Origin: an uncultured Pelagibacteraceae bacterium
GTDB lineage: Bacteria > Pseudomonadota > Alphaproteobacteria > Pelagibacterales > Pelagibacteraceae
Length of the DNA stretch: 64,000 bases
Assembly (NCBI GenBank): GCA_902596205.1
Contig: CACJSY010000005.1
Location: forward strand, 31,677-95,676
Direction: 5' to 3'
A program made the position numbers and the translations under genes. How positions within the stretch are numbered: position 1 is the stretch's first letter; every line of letters starts with the position of its first letter. The notes below the pieces were generated by a model. It did not search any database. It was given only the letters and a program-made list of their open reading frames with translations, and was not told the DNA's origin. Positions 16,929-26,506 of the stretch are shown here, one piece after another.

Positions 16929-17729
16929 TTACTCAATATCTTTTTTATTTATGAATTCTTTTAATTTTTCGTATAAATTTGAATTTGTAGCTAAAATATT
17001 CTTTTTTAATGGCAGGTTTTGATCTTCCTCAAAATAATCAACAAACCCCCCTGCTTCTTTTACGATTATTATCCCAGCTGCGATGTCCCAATAATTTAAC
17101 TCCCTTTGCCAATATCCGTCAAATCTACCACAAGCTACATATGACATATCTAAAGCCGCACTTCCGAATTTTCTAACGTTTGAAACTTTTTTAGAAATAT
17201 TTGCATATTCTTCAAAAATTTTATCTTTTATCTTACTCGCTGCTTTAGGGCCGCCTGTTACAAGTAAAGCGTTTTGAATTAATTTTTTGTTTGAAACTCT
17301 TATTCTTGAATTATTTAAAAATGCCCCGTTACCTTTTTCTGCGCAAAACATCTCATTCATGATAGGATTAAATATCACTCCGCTTTTAATTTCTCCATCT
17401 TCCTCGTATCCAATAGAAATTGCAAATTGAGGAATACCATTTAAAAAATTCAATGTTCCATCTATAGGATCAATTATCCATCTTTGTTTTAAATTTGATT
17501 TATTTATTATCCCAGTTTCTTCTGTTATTATTCCGTATTCAGGGTGTGCTTTTTGTAATTCATCGATTAAAATTTTTTCAGTTCGCCTGTCAGCTGACGT
17601 GACAAAATCTCCAGGACCTTTAGTTGAGACTTGTAAATTTTCAATTTCTCCGAAATCTCGAATTAAAGACCTTGAAGCCTTCATACACGCTTTAGTCATC
17701 AGATTTATTTGAGGAGAATTCAACCTCAT
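16929..17729 (-). CDS. suhB: Inositol monophosphatase family protein (SuhB-like)
   Basis: The 266-residue protein carries the metal-site motifs of the family: GDFVTSADRRTE, EETG, WIIDPIDGTLNFLNGIP (about 82-98) and WDIAAGIIIVKEAGG near residue 216. These phosphatases hydrolyse inositol monophosphate and related sugar phosphates; SuhB homologues also affect rRNA transcription. The start overlaps the efp stop by one base. Whether its main role is metabolic or tied to the neighbouring translation genes cannot be told. Confidence 0.9.
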   Translation of the reverse strand: MRLNSPQINLMTKACMKASRSLIRDFGEIENLQVSTKGPGDFVTSADRRTEKILIDELQKAHPEYGIITEETGIINKSNLKQRWIIDPIDGTLNFLNGIPQFAISIGYEEDGEIKSGVIFNPIMNEMFCAEKGNGAFLNNSRIRVSNKKLIQNALLVTGGPKAASKIKDKIFEEYANISKKVSNVRKFGSAALDMSYVACGRFDGYWQRELNYWDIAAGIIIVKEAGGFVDYFEEDQNLPLKKNILATNSNLYEKLKEFINKKDIE

Positions 17730-18292
17730 TAATTGACTCTTTTTACATATTCTAATGTTCGAGTATCGATAACAATTTTTTCTCCACTTTCAATAAATGG
17801 AGGCACATTAATTTTTATACCACAATCTAATAAAGCAGGTTTATATGAGGAGGAAGCAGTCTGATTTTTTATTGCAGCATCAGTATTTTCAATAGTGCAT
17901 TCAATATTGTTTGGCAACTCTAATGAAATAGGTTTTTCTTCCATAAAGGAAATTGTTACTTCTAAATTTTCTTTTAAAAGTTTGTACTGCTCACCAGCTA
18001 TTGATTTCGGAATTTCTACTTGTTCATAGGTTTCATTGTCCATAAAATGGCAGTTCTCACCATCTGTATATAAAAAATTAAATTTTTTTTCATCAACCTC
18101 AGCTTTTTCGATAGTCTCATTTGACCTAAATCTCTCATTTAACTTTGTACCTTTAACAACACTCTTTAATTCGACTTGGTTGAATGCTCCCCCTTTTCCA
18201 GGCTTTACATGTTGAGTTTTTAAAACATTCCAATAATCGTTTTTATGTTCGATTATCATGCCTGGTTTTATTTCAATAGCTGTAATTTTCAT
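17729..18292 (-). CDS. efp: Translation elongation factor P
   Basis: The 187-residue protein is full length for EF-P. It has the KOW-like first domain with the loop HVKPGKGGAF (Lys33 being the usual modification site), then two OB domains ending DTRTLEYVKRVN. EF-P relieves ribosomes stalled at polyproline. No EpmA/EpmB modification enzyme is encoded in the window. It overlaps thiE by 4 bases and suhB by 1 base, so the three are translationally coupled. Confidence 0.96.
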   Translation of the reverse strand: MKITAIEIKPGMIIEHKNDYWNVLKTQHVKPGKGGAFNQVELKSVVKGTKLNERFRSNETIEKAEVDEKKFNFLYTDGENCHFMDNETYEQVEIPKSIAGEQYKLLKENLEVTISFMEEKPISLELPNNIECTIENTDAAIKNQTASSSYKPALLDCGIKINVPPFIESGEKIVIDTRTLEYVKRVN

Positions 18293-18891
18293 TTAAACTT
18301 TCTAATTGCGAATTCTGGTTTTAATTTTGGGTTATCCCAAATAAAACTTGATATTGCAATATATTTTGCTCCAGCTTTTATTAATTTTTTATAATTTAAG
18401 TCATTAATTCCACCTATAACAACAATAGGTTTTTTTATATTCTTATTAGCCCATTTTAAGATGTTAAGGTTTGCTTTTTTTGCATTCGGTTTAAGTTTTG
18501 AATTAAAAAATGATCCAAAAGCAATGTAATCTGCTTTATTTTGCTTGGCATTCTTTGCTAGAATTTTAGAGTTATGACACGTTATTCCAAGAATTTTGTT
18601 TTTGAGTTTGCTTCTAGCAATTTTAAATGATCCATCAAGCTGACCCATGTGACATCCATTTACGCCGGGTCTGCAAGCCATATTATAATTGTCATTTATA
18701 ATAAATTTCACTTTATGTTTAGCTGTGATTTTTTTGATTTTGTTCATAATAGTAATAATTTTTTTCTTTTTTGTATTTTTCAATCTTAGTTGAAAATATT
18801 TTACATTTTTAAAAGATAAAACTTTGTCTAAGTCTACGTAAAAGTTAGCTTTTAATTTATTTGGTGAGATTAAATATACTAATCGCTTCAA
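18289..18891 (-). CDS. thiE: Thiamine-phosphate synthase family protein
   Basis: A 200-residue TIM barrel with FQLRLKN (34-40), INDNYNMACRPGVNGCHMGQ, LGITCHN, YIAFGSFFNSKLKP and VVIGGIN, matching ThiE in order. ThiE joins HMP-diphosphate to thiazole phosphate. The usual HLGQ motif reads HMGQ, and the sequence is somewhat divergent, so TenI-like function is possible. The distant thiD gene in this window supplies HMP-diphosphate. It lies 6 bases after the aldolase gene. Confidence 0.8.
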   Translation of the reverse strand: MKRLVYLISPNKLKANFYVDLDKVLSFKNVKYFQLRLKNTKKKKIITIMNKIKKITAKHKVKFIINDNYNMACRPGVNGCHMGQLDGSFKIARSKLKNKILGITCHNSKILAKNAKQNKADYIAFGSFFNSKLKPNAKKANLNILKWANKNIKKPIVVIGGINDLNYKKLIKAGAKYIAISSFIWDNPKLKPEFAIRKFK

Positions 18892-18897
18892 TGTTTT

Positions 18898-19914
18898 TTA
18901 AGCCGCTGATTCTTTTTCTAAGTCTTCAGACCATTCCCCTCTAGAAGATAAACCATTCATTTTTGCTCTATGATTAAAAGCTTTTTGAATATTTTTGATA
19001 TTATTTTGATCTTTTCCAAACTCTTTCAGAGCACTAGCCTGCAATCCCCTTCCATATGAAAAGGTAATTAAAAAATTGCTGTCATTTATTTTATTAATCT
19101 CATTTAGATTTTTACTAGACTCTATTTCAGATTGACCTCCTGATAGAAATGCAATTCCAGGAACTTCACTAGGTACATTCTTTTTCAAACAATCCAAAGT
19201 TTTTTTTGCAATTTCTTCTGAGCTAGATTTATTTTTACATTCTGAGCCAGGGATAACCATATTAGGTTTTAACACAGTTCCTTTCAAATCAACTTTGTGT
19301 ATTTCAAGTTCATTATAACATTCATTTAAAACATTTGTTGTAACTTCATAACATTTATCAATATTGTGTGAACCATCCATGAGTACTTCCGGTTCAACAA
19401 TAGGCACCATATTTGCCTCTTGAACTAATGCAGCGTATCTTGCTAACGCGTGCGCATTCGATTTGATTGACTGAGATGTGGGAAATTTCTCTGCAATTTT
19501 ATACACCGCTCTCCATTTTGTAAATCTTGCACCTAGACTATAATACTCTTTCAATCTCTCTCTCAAACCATCTAAACCCTCTGTCACAGTTTCTTCATGT
19601 GATCCAGCTAGAGGTTTAGCTCCTTTATCAACCTTTATTCCTGGAATAGCACCATGCTTTGAGATCAATTCAGGAATAGTTGGACCTAATGTGGTTTTTT
19701 GCTTTATTGTTTCATCAAAAAGGATTACGCCACCTATGTAATCTTTCATTGCACTGGCATCAAATAACGTCTGACGAAAATTTAATCTATTTTTTTCTAA
19801 ATTTTCTACATTAATACTTTTGAATCTTTTTGCTATCGTTCCTGTGCTTTCATCAGCGGCTAAAATTCCTTTGCCCTTGGCACACATTTTTTTTGCTATT
19901 TCATTTAAAGTCAT
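18898..19914 (-). CDS. Fructose-bisphosphate aldolase, class I
   Basis: The 338-residue protein is of the eukaryote-like class I type: GKGILAADESTGTIAKR (14-30), RFTKWRAVYKI (130-140) and the Schiff-base Lys216 in VLKPNMVIPGS, with the late LSGGQSE loop. It interconverts fructose-1,6-bisphosphate with dihydroxyacetone phosphate and glyceraldehyde-3-phosphate without a metal. It closes a tkt-pgk-fba run, 9 bases after pgk. Full length. Confidence 0.94.
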   Translation of the reverse strand: MTLNEIAKKMCAKGKGILAADESTGTIAKRFKSINVENLEKNRLNFRQTLFDASAMKDYIGGVILFDETIKQKTTLGPTIPELISKHGAIPGIKVDKGAKPLAGSHEETVTEGLDGLRERLKEYYSLGARFTKWRAVYKIAEKFPTSQSIKSNAHALARYAALVQEANMVPIVEPEVLMDGSHNIDKCYEVTTNVLNECYNELEIHKVDLKGTVLKPNMVIPGSECKNKSSSEEIAKKTLDCLKKNVPSEVPGIAFLSGGQSEIESSKNLNEINKINDSNFLITFSYGRGLQASALKEFGKDQNNIKNIQKAFNHRAKMNGLSSRGEWSEDLEKESAA

Positions 19915-19923
19915 ATCGATTAT

Positions 19924-21114
19924 TTATTTTAAAACACTAAGGCCAGGCAAGTCTTTTCCTTCCAAGTATTCCAAAAATGCGCCACCTGCTGTTGATAAGT
20001 GAGAGAAAGAAAGTTTATTTTTATTTTTATTAATTGCCGCAAGAGTATCACCTCCACCTATAACTGAGATTAGATTTTTTTTGGAGGTATTTTTTGAAAT
20101 AGTTTCTGCAATCGAAATTGTCCCTTTTAAAAAGTTTTTATTTTCAAAATATCCTGCTGGCCCATTCCAAAGAACTGTACTGGAATGATCAATAATATCT
20201 TGAATTTTTTTAATTGTGTTTACTCCAATATCCAAAATCATTTCACTATTTTCAATTTGATCTAAATTTTTATTTTTTCCCTCTCCGTCAAAACTAGTAG
20301 AGACAATACAGTCTTCTGGTATAACTATCTCACAATTATTTTTTTTGGCTTTTTCATAAATTTTTTTAATAATCTCTTTTGTATCGGTTTCAACTAAAGA
20401 TTTTCCAATATTTAAATTCTTATATAAAAAAAAATTATTGGCCATAGCACCAACAATTATTAGGCTATTCACTTCTTTTATTAAATTTGAAAGAACGTTA
20501 ATTTTCGTTGAAATTTTGGAGCCCCCAATAATACATGTTACTGGCTCTTTCTTATTTTTAATAACAAGATTTATTGCATCAATTTCTTTTTTCAATAAAG
20601 GACCAGCAAAACACCTATCTAAAAACTTTGTAATATTATGAATAGATGATTGTTTTCTATGCGAACATGAAAAAGCATCATTTATATAAATATCTCCAAG
20701 AGAAGCTAATTTTTTTGAAAAATTTTCATCATTATTTGTTTCTTCCTCAAAATATCTTATATTTTCGATTAGAATTACTTCTCCCTGATTTAAATGAGAA
20801 AATTTTTGGCTTACCTCATTATCAATATTTCCCGTAAAAAAATAAACATTAGTTTGAAGTGTTTTCTTTAGATATTTATAAATTGGCATTAAGGATAAAT
20901 CAGGATCTTTAATTCCCTTAGGTCTACCAAGATGACTTATAATTATTATTTTTGCTTTTTTTTCGATTAATTGTTTTATGAAAGGCAAACATAGCACAAT
21001 TCTTGTATCATCTAAAATCATTTTGTTTTTAATAGGAACATTTAAATCTAATCTTAAAATTATTTTTTGATTTTTAATTTCTAAATTACTAGGAAAAAAA
21101 TTTATTTTATCCAT
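19924..21114 (-). CDS. pgk: Phosphoglycerate kinase
   Basis: The 396-residue protein shows LRLDLNVPIKNKMILDDTRI near its start, ISHLGRPKG (59-67), CIIGGSKISTK and the C-terminal VIGGGDTLAA, the full set of Pgk motifs. It transfers phosphate between 1,3-bisphosphoglycerate and ADP in lower glycolysis or gluconeogenesis. It follows tkt by 9 bases. No glyceraldehyde-3-phosphate dehydrogenase gene lies between tkt and pgk, unlike the common proteobacterial tkt-gap-pgk order. Confidence 0.96.
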   Translation of the reverse strand: MDKINFFPSNLEIKNQKIILRLDLNVPIKNKMILDDTRIVLCLPFIKQLIEKKAKIIIISHLGRPKGIKDPDLSLMPIYKYLKKTLQTNVYFFTGNIDNEVSQKFSHLNQGEVILIENIRYFEEETNNDENFSKKLASLGDIYINDAFSCSHRKQSSIHNITKFLDRCFAGPLLKKEIDAINLVIKNKKEPVTCIIGGSKISTKINVLSNLIKEVNSLIIVGAMANNFFLYKNLNIGKSLVETDTKEIIKKIYEKAKKNNCEIVIPEDCIVSTSFDGEGKNKNLDQIENSEMILDIGVNTIKKIQDIIDHSSTVLWNGPAGYFENKNFLKGTISIAETISKNTSKKNLISVIGGGDTLAAINKNKNKLSFSHLSTAGGAFLEYLEGKDLPGLSVLK

Positions 21115-21123
21115 TAATTTAAA

Positions 21124-23106
21124 TTATTCTCTAAGTTTTTTTTGAATGAAATTTGTTATTTTTTCTTCTGATAGGTCAAAATGATTATATACTTCCTTAT
21201 AAGGTGCACTTTCTCCAAATTGATCTATACCTAAATTCAGTCCTTTGCCTTTTACGTATTTTTGCCAAGAAATGATACTTCCAGCTTCTAATGTCACTAC
21301 TAATGAATTTTCCTCTATAATATCGTTACGATAGTTCTCAGGCTGCATATCAAAAAGCTCCATACATGGCATTGAAACAACTTTTGAATGAATATTATTT
21401 TCTTTTAGTTTTTCTTGGACTTTTAAAGCTAATTCAACTTCAGTTCCAGAAGCAACTATATTTACCTTGCTTTCGTGGGAAGTTATTTTTACTACGTACG
21501 CACCTTTTTCACATTTATTTTCTCGAGAATTTTCGGGGTTGACGTAAGAAACTTTTTGCCTAGATAACGCGATTACACTAGGAGTATTTTTGCTTTTTAA
21601 TGCTATCTGCCAACATTCTAAAGTTTCGTTGATATCTGCTGGTCTAAATACATTTAAATTTGGTATCGCTCTCAATCCAGCAAGCTGCTCAATAGGTTGG
21701 TGAGTAGGGCCATCTTCTCCCAAACCAATTGAGTCATGAGAAAAAATATAGATTACTTTAAGACCCATTAAAGCTGAAAGTCTTATCGAAGGTTTGCAAT
21801 AATCAGAAAAAATCAAAAATGTTCCTCCATAAGGCACTATCCCTCCGTAGAGTGCTAACCCATTCATAATAGCAGCCATACCATGCTCCCTAACCCCATA
21901 ATGAATATAATTTCCATTAAAATTTTTAGAATTAATTATTTTAGAATTGCTAGTCTTTGTATTGTTCGAACCACTAAGGTCTGCAGATCCTCCAATAAGT
22001 TTCGGTAGTATTGCAGAAATACTCTCGATTACAGCCATTGAGCATTGTCGTGTAGCCAAGCTTGGCTTTGACTCATAGTATTTTGCTTTTTCTTTTTCAA
22101 ATAAGCTTTCTAAGGACGTTATGTCAGTATTTAAATAATTTTGCTCAAGATCGTCTTTTATTTTAGGATTTTTTTTATTTATTTCTTCTTCCCATTTTCT
22201 TTCTAGCAACTCACCCTTACTTCCGATTTCTCTCCACTCTTGTAAGACTTCTTGTGGAATTTCAAACGGCTTATAATTCCATTTAAGTTTTTTTCGAACT
22301 AGCACAATTTCGTCATCACCTAAAGGAGAGCCATGTGAAGAAGCTTTTCCAGATTTGTTAGGAGATCCGAATCCTATTACTGTTTTACAAGATATAATGG
22401 TAGGCTTTTTAGATTTCGAGGCTTTAGAAATAGCTTTTGAAATTTGTTTTTCATTATGACCATTAGTTTCTAAATAATTCCAACCATAGGACTCAAATCT
22501 TTTTTTATAATTATCTGAGACACTTAAGGAAGTCGATCCGTCAATTGAAATTTTATTGTTATCAAAAAAAACAATCAAATTTTTTAACTTTAAATGACCA
22601 GCTAAACTCATAACCTCATGACTAACACCCTCCATTAAATCTCCGTCGCTAGCAAAGACAAAAGTTTTATTATTAATTAGAGTGTCGCCAAATTTTTTCC
22701 TATAAATTTCCTCAGCTATCGCCATCCCGACAGAATTTCCTAAACCTTGTCCTAATGGACCAGTTGTAGTTTCTATACCTGTGCCCTTTTTATATTCCGG
22801 ATGACCTGCACATATTGAATTAAGTTGTCTAAAATTTTTTATATCTTCAATTGATATACTTTTGTATCCACTCAGATAGAGAAGAGCATAAAGCAACATA
22901 GAGCCATGGCCTGCAGATAGAATAAATCTATCTCTGTTGATCCAATTAGGATTTTTTGGATTAAACCTCAGGTGGTATTTAAACAACACGGTAGCAACAT
23001 CTGCCATTCCCATTGGCATACCCGGATGACCAGAATTTGCTTTTTGCACAGCATCAATTGATAAAAATCTTATTGCGTTAGATAATTGGTTAAATTTTAC
23101 ACTCAC
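21124..23106 (-). CDS. tkt: Transketolase
   Basis: A full-length 660-residue thiamine-diphosphate enzyme with NSGHPGMPMGMADV (24-37), GPLGQGLGNSVGMA, the TPP-binding GDGDL-like segment ASDGDLMEGVSHE, and EDGPTHQPIEQLAGLRAIPN in the pyrimidine-binding domain. It moves two-carbon units in the pentose phosphate pathway. The start is GTG at 23106. It is the first gene of a minus-strand run that continues through pgk, fba, thiE, efp and suhB, and faces the divergent zapA group across 59 bases. Confidence 0.97.
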   Translation of the reverse strand: MSVKFNQLSNAIRFLSIDAVQKANSGHPGMPMGMADVATVLFKYHLRFNPKNPNWINRDRFILSAGHGSMLLYALLYLSGYKSISIEDIKNFRQLNSICAGHPEYKKGTGIETTTGPLGQGLGNSVGMAIAEEIYRKKFGDTLINNKTFVFASDGDLMEGVSHEVMSLAGHLKLKNLIVFFDNNKISIDGSTSLSVSDNYKKRFESYGWNYLETNGHNEKQISKAISKASKSKKPTIISCKTVIGFGSPNKSGKASSHGSPLGDDEIVLVRKKLKWNYKPFEIPQEVLQEWREIGSKGELLERKWEEEINKKNPKIKDDLEQNYLNTDITSLESLFEKEKAKYYESKPSLATRQCSMAVIESISAILPKLIGGSADLSGSNNTKTSNSKIINSKNFNGNYIHYGVREHGMAAIMNGLALYGGIVPYGGTFLIFSDYCKPSIRLSALMGLKVIYIFSHDSIGLGEDGPTHQPIEQLAGLRAIPNLNVFRPADINETLECWQIALKSKNTPSVIALSRQKVSYVNPENSRENKCEKGAYVVKITSHESKVNIVASGTEVELALKVQEKLKENNIHSKVVSMPCMELFDMQPENYRNDIIEENSLVVTLEAGSIISWQKYVKGKGLNLGIDQFGESAPYKEVYNHFDLSEEKITNFIQKKLRE

Positions 23107-23165
23107 TTGTAATTACCTATATAGACTTAAACTCACTATATCAATAATATGCTATAAAAAACTTT

Positions 23166-23489
23166 ATGAGCAATTTTGAAAAGAAAGAACAAAATTTAAA
23201 CCAGCTTATTGATAAATTAAATTCAATTTCATTAAGTTATACACAGCCAAATTACGAACTTGCAAAAATTATAACTGAAAAAAAAGAGTTAATTTCTAAA
23301 AAAAAAGAGATTGAAAAACAAAATCAAGAATTAATGAGAGAACACAAATTTTTAAAGGAAAAAATAAAAAAACTTCAATTTGAGGCAAACGAAAATTCAA
23401 AACTCGAAGAAAGGTTCAATCAAGATATTGAGGAATTAAGTCAAGAAACTGAGAGTTTAGTTAACGAAATAGACAAATGGCAAACGTAA
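23166..23489 (+). CDS. Coiled-coil protein beside zapA (DUF4164-like)
   Basis: The 107-residue protein is almost wholly charged heptad-like helix (KKELISKKKEIEKQNQELMR and similar), with no signal or membrane span. It overlaps the zapA start by 13 bases. In alphaproteobacteria a small coiled-coil gene of the DUF4164 type often precedes zapA, so a role near the division ring is plausible, but that rests on position and coiled coil only. Confidence 0.65.
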   Translation: MSNFEKKEQNLNQLIDKLNSISLSYTQPNYELAKIITEKKELISKKKEIEKQNQELMREHKFLKEKIKKLQFEANENSKLEERFNQDIEELSQETESLVNEIDKWQT

Positions 23490-23923
23490 ACATTAAATTC
23501 AATAATAAAGATTATCTTTTATCATGTGACGATGGCCAAGAGGAGTCGCTCAAAAAGCTTACAAAATATTTAGATAAAAAATATACAGAATTAAAAGATA
23601 AATTAGGGAATATTGGAGAAAACAAATTATTACTTATTACAACCATAAAATTAATTGATGAATATTTTGATTTAAAACAAAAAGTAACAAATCAAAAAAA
23701 TAAATTGGATGAAATTTCAAATAAGTTTAAAGAAATTAGATCCTTAGCAATCAGATACAAAGAAGATAAAGATCTAGAAATAAAAAAATTGCATCAAGAG
23801 CTTGATAATTTCAAAAAAACTATAGAAGAAAATAATTCCTTATACGAAACTATGCTCGATAAAACAGCTCAATCATTAGAGAAAATAATTTCAAACACAG
23901 AATCGCTGTCTAAAATACAGTAG
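23477..23923 (+). CDS. zapA: Cell division protein ZapA
   Basis: A 148-residue protein with the ZapA head VNIKFNNKDYLLSCDDGQEE (4-23), followed by LTKYLDKKYTELK and a coiled-coil tail. ZapA bundles FtsZ filaments at mid-cell. The tail is longer than in the E. coli protein (109 residues). Its stop is directly followed by the start of the folate ligase gene, leaving no room for the 6S RNA gene often found between these two. Confidence 0.85.
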   Translation: MANVNIKFNNKDYLLSCDDGQEESLKKLTKYLDKKYTELKDKLGNIGENKLLLITTIKLIDEYFDLKQKVTNQKNKLDEISNKFKEIRSLAIRYKEDKDLEIKKLHQELDNFKKTIEENNSLYETMLDKTAQSLEKIISNTESLSKIQ

Positions 23924-24478
23924 ATGAGTTCAAAAAATAAACTTAGAAAAAAATTTTATCTTTTAAGAAAAAAAAGATATTTCGAAATAGATGAAAAATT
24001 TTTTTTTCCTTTAATTAAGTTTTTAAAAATAAAATTAAAAAAAAAAGCTTTTAAAATAGCTCTTTATTATCCCTCGAATTTTGAGTTAAATGTTTTAAAA
24101 GTTTTAGAAAATCCCTATATCTCTAATAAAAATACTCTTCTTCCGGCAATAGAGGAAAATAATAATATGAATTTTTTCCCCTGGAAGAAAAATGAGGTTT
24201 TATTTATTAATAAGTATGGAATACCGGAGCCTATCAAATCTAGGGCAAAAGTTCCCGAAGTAGTTCTAGTACCAATTCTAGTTTTTGATAAATTTAAATT
24301 TAGAATTGGTTACGGAAAAGGTTTTTATGATCGTTATTTAACTAAATTAATTAAAAGATATAAAAAAATATTAACTGTTGGTGTTGCATTTTCTTTTCAA
24401 AGATACCATAAACTCCCTGTTTCAAAAAATGATGTAAGGTTAGATTTTATTTTAACAGATAAAGGATTGATTGAATGA
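23924..24478 (+). CDS. 5-formyltetrahydrofolate cyclo-ligase
   Basis: The 184-residue protein ends with the ATP/folate motif RIGYGKGFYDRYL (about 126-138) and has VPEVVLVPILVFDKFKFRIG before it, diagnostic of this family (YgfA/MTHFS). It converts 5-formyl-THF to 5,10-methenyl-THF using ATP. The N-terminus is basic (SSKNKLRKKFYLLRKKR), as usual. It overlaps ymdB by 4 bases. Confidence 0.9.
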   Translation: MSSKNKLRKKFYLLRKKRYFEIDEKFFFPLIKFLKIKLKKKAFKIALYYPSNFELNVLKVLENPYISNKNTLLPAIEENNNMNFFPWKKNEVLFINKYGIPEPIKSRAKVPEVVLVPILVFDKFKFRIGYGKGFYDRYLTKLIKRYKKILTVGVAFSFQRYHKLPVSKNDVRLDFILTDKGLIE

Positions 24479-25281
24479 ATATATTGATATTAGGTGACAT
24501 AATGGGGGCATCTGGAAGAGAAGTGCTAAAAAAAAATCTAGAAAATTTAATCAAAAAAGAAAATTTAAATTTTGTAATTATAAATGGAGAAAATTCAGCT
24601 GATGATGGTTTAGGTATTACCAAATCAATCGCGAATGAATTTTTTAATCAAGGAGTTGATGTAATAACTTCTGGAAATCATATATGGGATAAAAAAGAAA
24701 CAATTGATCATATTAATATAGAAAACCGATTGTTACGTCCTGCAAATTTACCTGAGGGATCTCCTGGTAATGGGTCTGGAGTATTTTTGTCTAAAGATAA
24801 AAGATTTAAAGTTGGTGTAATTAATTTGATGGGAAACGTTTATATGAGAAAATCTGACGATGTATTTAAAAAAGCTGTGCAACTTCGAGAGAAATTCACT
24901 CTTAAAAAAAATGTAGATTTTTTGATTGTAGATTTCCATGGTGAAATTACTAGTGAAAAAATGGCCATTGGTCATTTCTTTGATGGAAAAACTACATGTG
25001 TTGTTGGAACACATACTCACGTTCCAACTGCTGACACTAGAATACTTGATAATGGTACTGCATATCAAACGGATATAGGAATGTGTGGTGATTACAATTC
25101 AGTTATTGGGATGAACAAAGAAAATTCGTTAAAAAAATTTTTAAAAGAAAAAGATTTTAATAAAAATTTTCCAGCAAACGATGCTGGATCATTATCAGGT
25201 TTAATCGTGGAATGTGATCACAATACTGGGTTAGCAAAAAAAGTTAGAAGGTTGATTCTAGGAGGAAGTTTAAATCAATAA
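24475..25281 (+). CDS. ymdB: YmdB family metallophosphoesterase
   Basis: The 268-residue protein has ILILGDIMGASGREVLKKNL at the start, NGENSADDGLGIT (39-51), TSGNHIWDKKE and VDFHGEITSEKMA with VVGTHTHVPTADTRIL later: the TIGR00282/YmdB di-iron phosphodiesterase pattern. Bacillus YmdB hydrolyses cyclic nucleotides and affects motility versus biofilm; the role in SAR11 is unknown. It overlaps the folate ligase gene by 4 bases. Confidence 0.92.
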   Translation: MNILILGDIMGASGREVLKKNLENLIKKENLNFVIINGENSADDGLGITKSIANEFFNQGVDVITSGNHIWDKKETIDHINIENRLLRPANLPEGSPGNGSGVFLSKDKRFKVGVINLMGNVYMRKSDDVFKKAVQLREKFTLKKNVDFLIVDFHGEITSEKMAIGHFFDGKTTCVVGTHTHVPTADTRILDNGTAYQTDIGMCGDYNSVIGMNKENSLKKFLKEKDFNKNFPANDAGSLSGLIVECDHNTGLAKKVRRLILGGSLNQ

Positions 25282-25283
25282 AT

Positions 25284-26012
25284 ATGGCTGGGCATTCACA
25301 TTGGGCTGGTATAAAACATAAAAAAGGAAGAGCGGATAAAGAGAGGTCAAAAATATTTTCAAAAATTTCCAGAGAAATCACTGTTGCAGCAAAATTAGGT
25401 GATAAGGATCCAAACATGAACCCAAGGTTAAGGACTGCAATTCAAGCAGCAAAGCAAGCTAACATGCCAAAAGATAATATCACAAGAGCAATTAGCAAAT
25501 CAGAGATAAGTGGAGAAAAGAATTATGAAAGTTTAAGATACGAAGGATTTGGGCCTTCAAATATTGCTTTTATAATTGAGACATTAACAGACAACAAAAA
25601 TAGATCAGCATCAAGTATAAGAAATGTACTGCAAAAAAATGGAGGAAGATTAGGTGAGACCGGTTCAACAGCACATTTATTTTCCAATGTAGGCATAATT
25701 CATATAGATAAAAAAAAAACAAAGGAAGACGCAATATTTGAAATAGCAATTAATGCAGGAGCTAAAGATTGTTTAAATTTAGATGAAAATTTTGAGATAA
25801 TAACTGAAAAAGAGGACTTCTATAAAATAAAAACTGAAATTGAAAAAAAAATTGATAATTTAAATCATTCATCTGTAGAGTGGAGGCCCTTAAATTATAT
25901 AGATTTGACCAAAGAAAAAAGAGAGCAAATTTTAGAAGTTTTAAACGCATTAGATGAACTTGACGATGTGCAAAATATTTTTACCAATGCTAATTTGAAA
26001 AATTTAAAATAA
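25284..26012 (+). CDS. yebC: YebC/PmpR family protein
   Basis: The 242-residue protein begins MAGHSHWAGIKHKKGRADKE and contains NMPKDNITRAI and RYEGFGPSNIAFIIETLTDN, unmistakable YebC features. Members act as DNA-binding regulators or, as shown for YebC2 types, help ribosomes past polyproline. It lies upstream of a RuvC-like gene, the usual partner order, with 2 bases between. Confidence 0.95.
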   Translation: MAGHSHWAGIKHKKGRADKERSKIFSKISREITVAAKLGDKDPNMNPRLRTAIQAAKQANMPKDNITRAISKSEISGEKNYESLRYEGFGPSNIAFIIETLTDNKNRSASSIRNVLQKNGGRLGETGSTAHLFSNVGIIHIDKKKTKEDAIFEIAINAGAKDCLNLDENFEIITEKEDFYKIKTEIEKKIDNLNHSSVEWRPLNYIDLTKEKREQILEVLNALDELDDVQNIFTNANLKNLK

Positions 26013-26014
26013 TA

Positions 26015-26506
26015 ATGAAAATCATTGGAATAGACCCGGGTTTGAGTGGAGCAATTGCGATATTAGAAAATAACAAAGTTTTAAATCTTTTTGATATGCC
26101 AGTTATGTCTGAGGGAAAAAAAAATAAGAGACAATTAAATAGCTCACTCTTGGTTAATCTTATTAAAGAGAATATTGAACAAAATGAAGAGGTAGCTGTT
26201 GTTGTGGAACAAGTAAATGCTATGCCCGGTCAAGGAGTAACAAGCATGTTTAATTTCGGACAAACTTTTGGGGCAATTAAAGGAGTTTGTGCGGCATTAG
26301 AGTTGCCAATATTTTTTGTAAGACCGTCTAAATGGAAAAAACATTTCGAATTAATAAATTCATCAAAAGACTCAAGTAGAACAAGAGTGATAGAAATGTA
26401 TCCAAAATTATCAAGTCAACTGACTAAAAAAAAAGACGTCAATAAATCAGATGCTATTTTGATAGCAAGATTCTTCAGTGAAACAAGATTATCTGAAGAA
26501 ATTTAA
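26015..26506 (+). CDS. RuvC-like Holliday junction resolvase (non-canonical type)
   Basis: The 163-residue RNase H-fold protein has the acidic sites Asp7 (GIDPGLSG), Glu65 (VVVEQVNAMPGQGV) and Asp146 (NKSDAILIA). The sequence between them (FNFGQTFGAIKGV, RPSKWKKHF) resembles the phage/organelle-like RuvC-related group more than classical RuvC. It occupies the ruvC slot between yebC and tolQ, but ruvA and ruvB, normally next, are absent here. It probably cleaves four-way junctions, perhaps without RuvAB. Confidence 0.75.
   Translation: MKIIGIDPGLSGAIAILENNKVLNLFDMPVMSEGKKNKRQLNSSLLVNLIKENIEQNEEVAVVVEQVNAMPGQGVTSMFNFGQTFGAIKGVCAALELPIFFVRPSKWKKHFELINSSKDSSRTRVIEMYPKLSSQLTKKKDVNKSDAILIARFFSETRLSEEI

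Noticed and set aside
23107..23165. tkt promoter TTGATA-17-TATAGG on the minus strand
   Set aside because: The start would fall only a few bases before the GTG and the -10 match is weak; not distinguishable from chance.
23918..23930. 6S RNA between zapA and the folate ligase gene
   Set aside because: The stop and start are adjacent, leaving no space for it.
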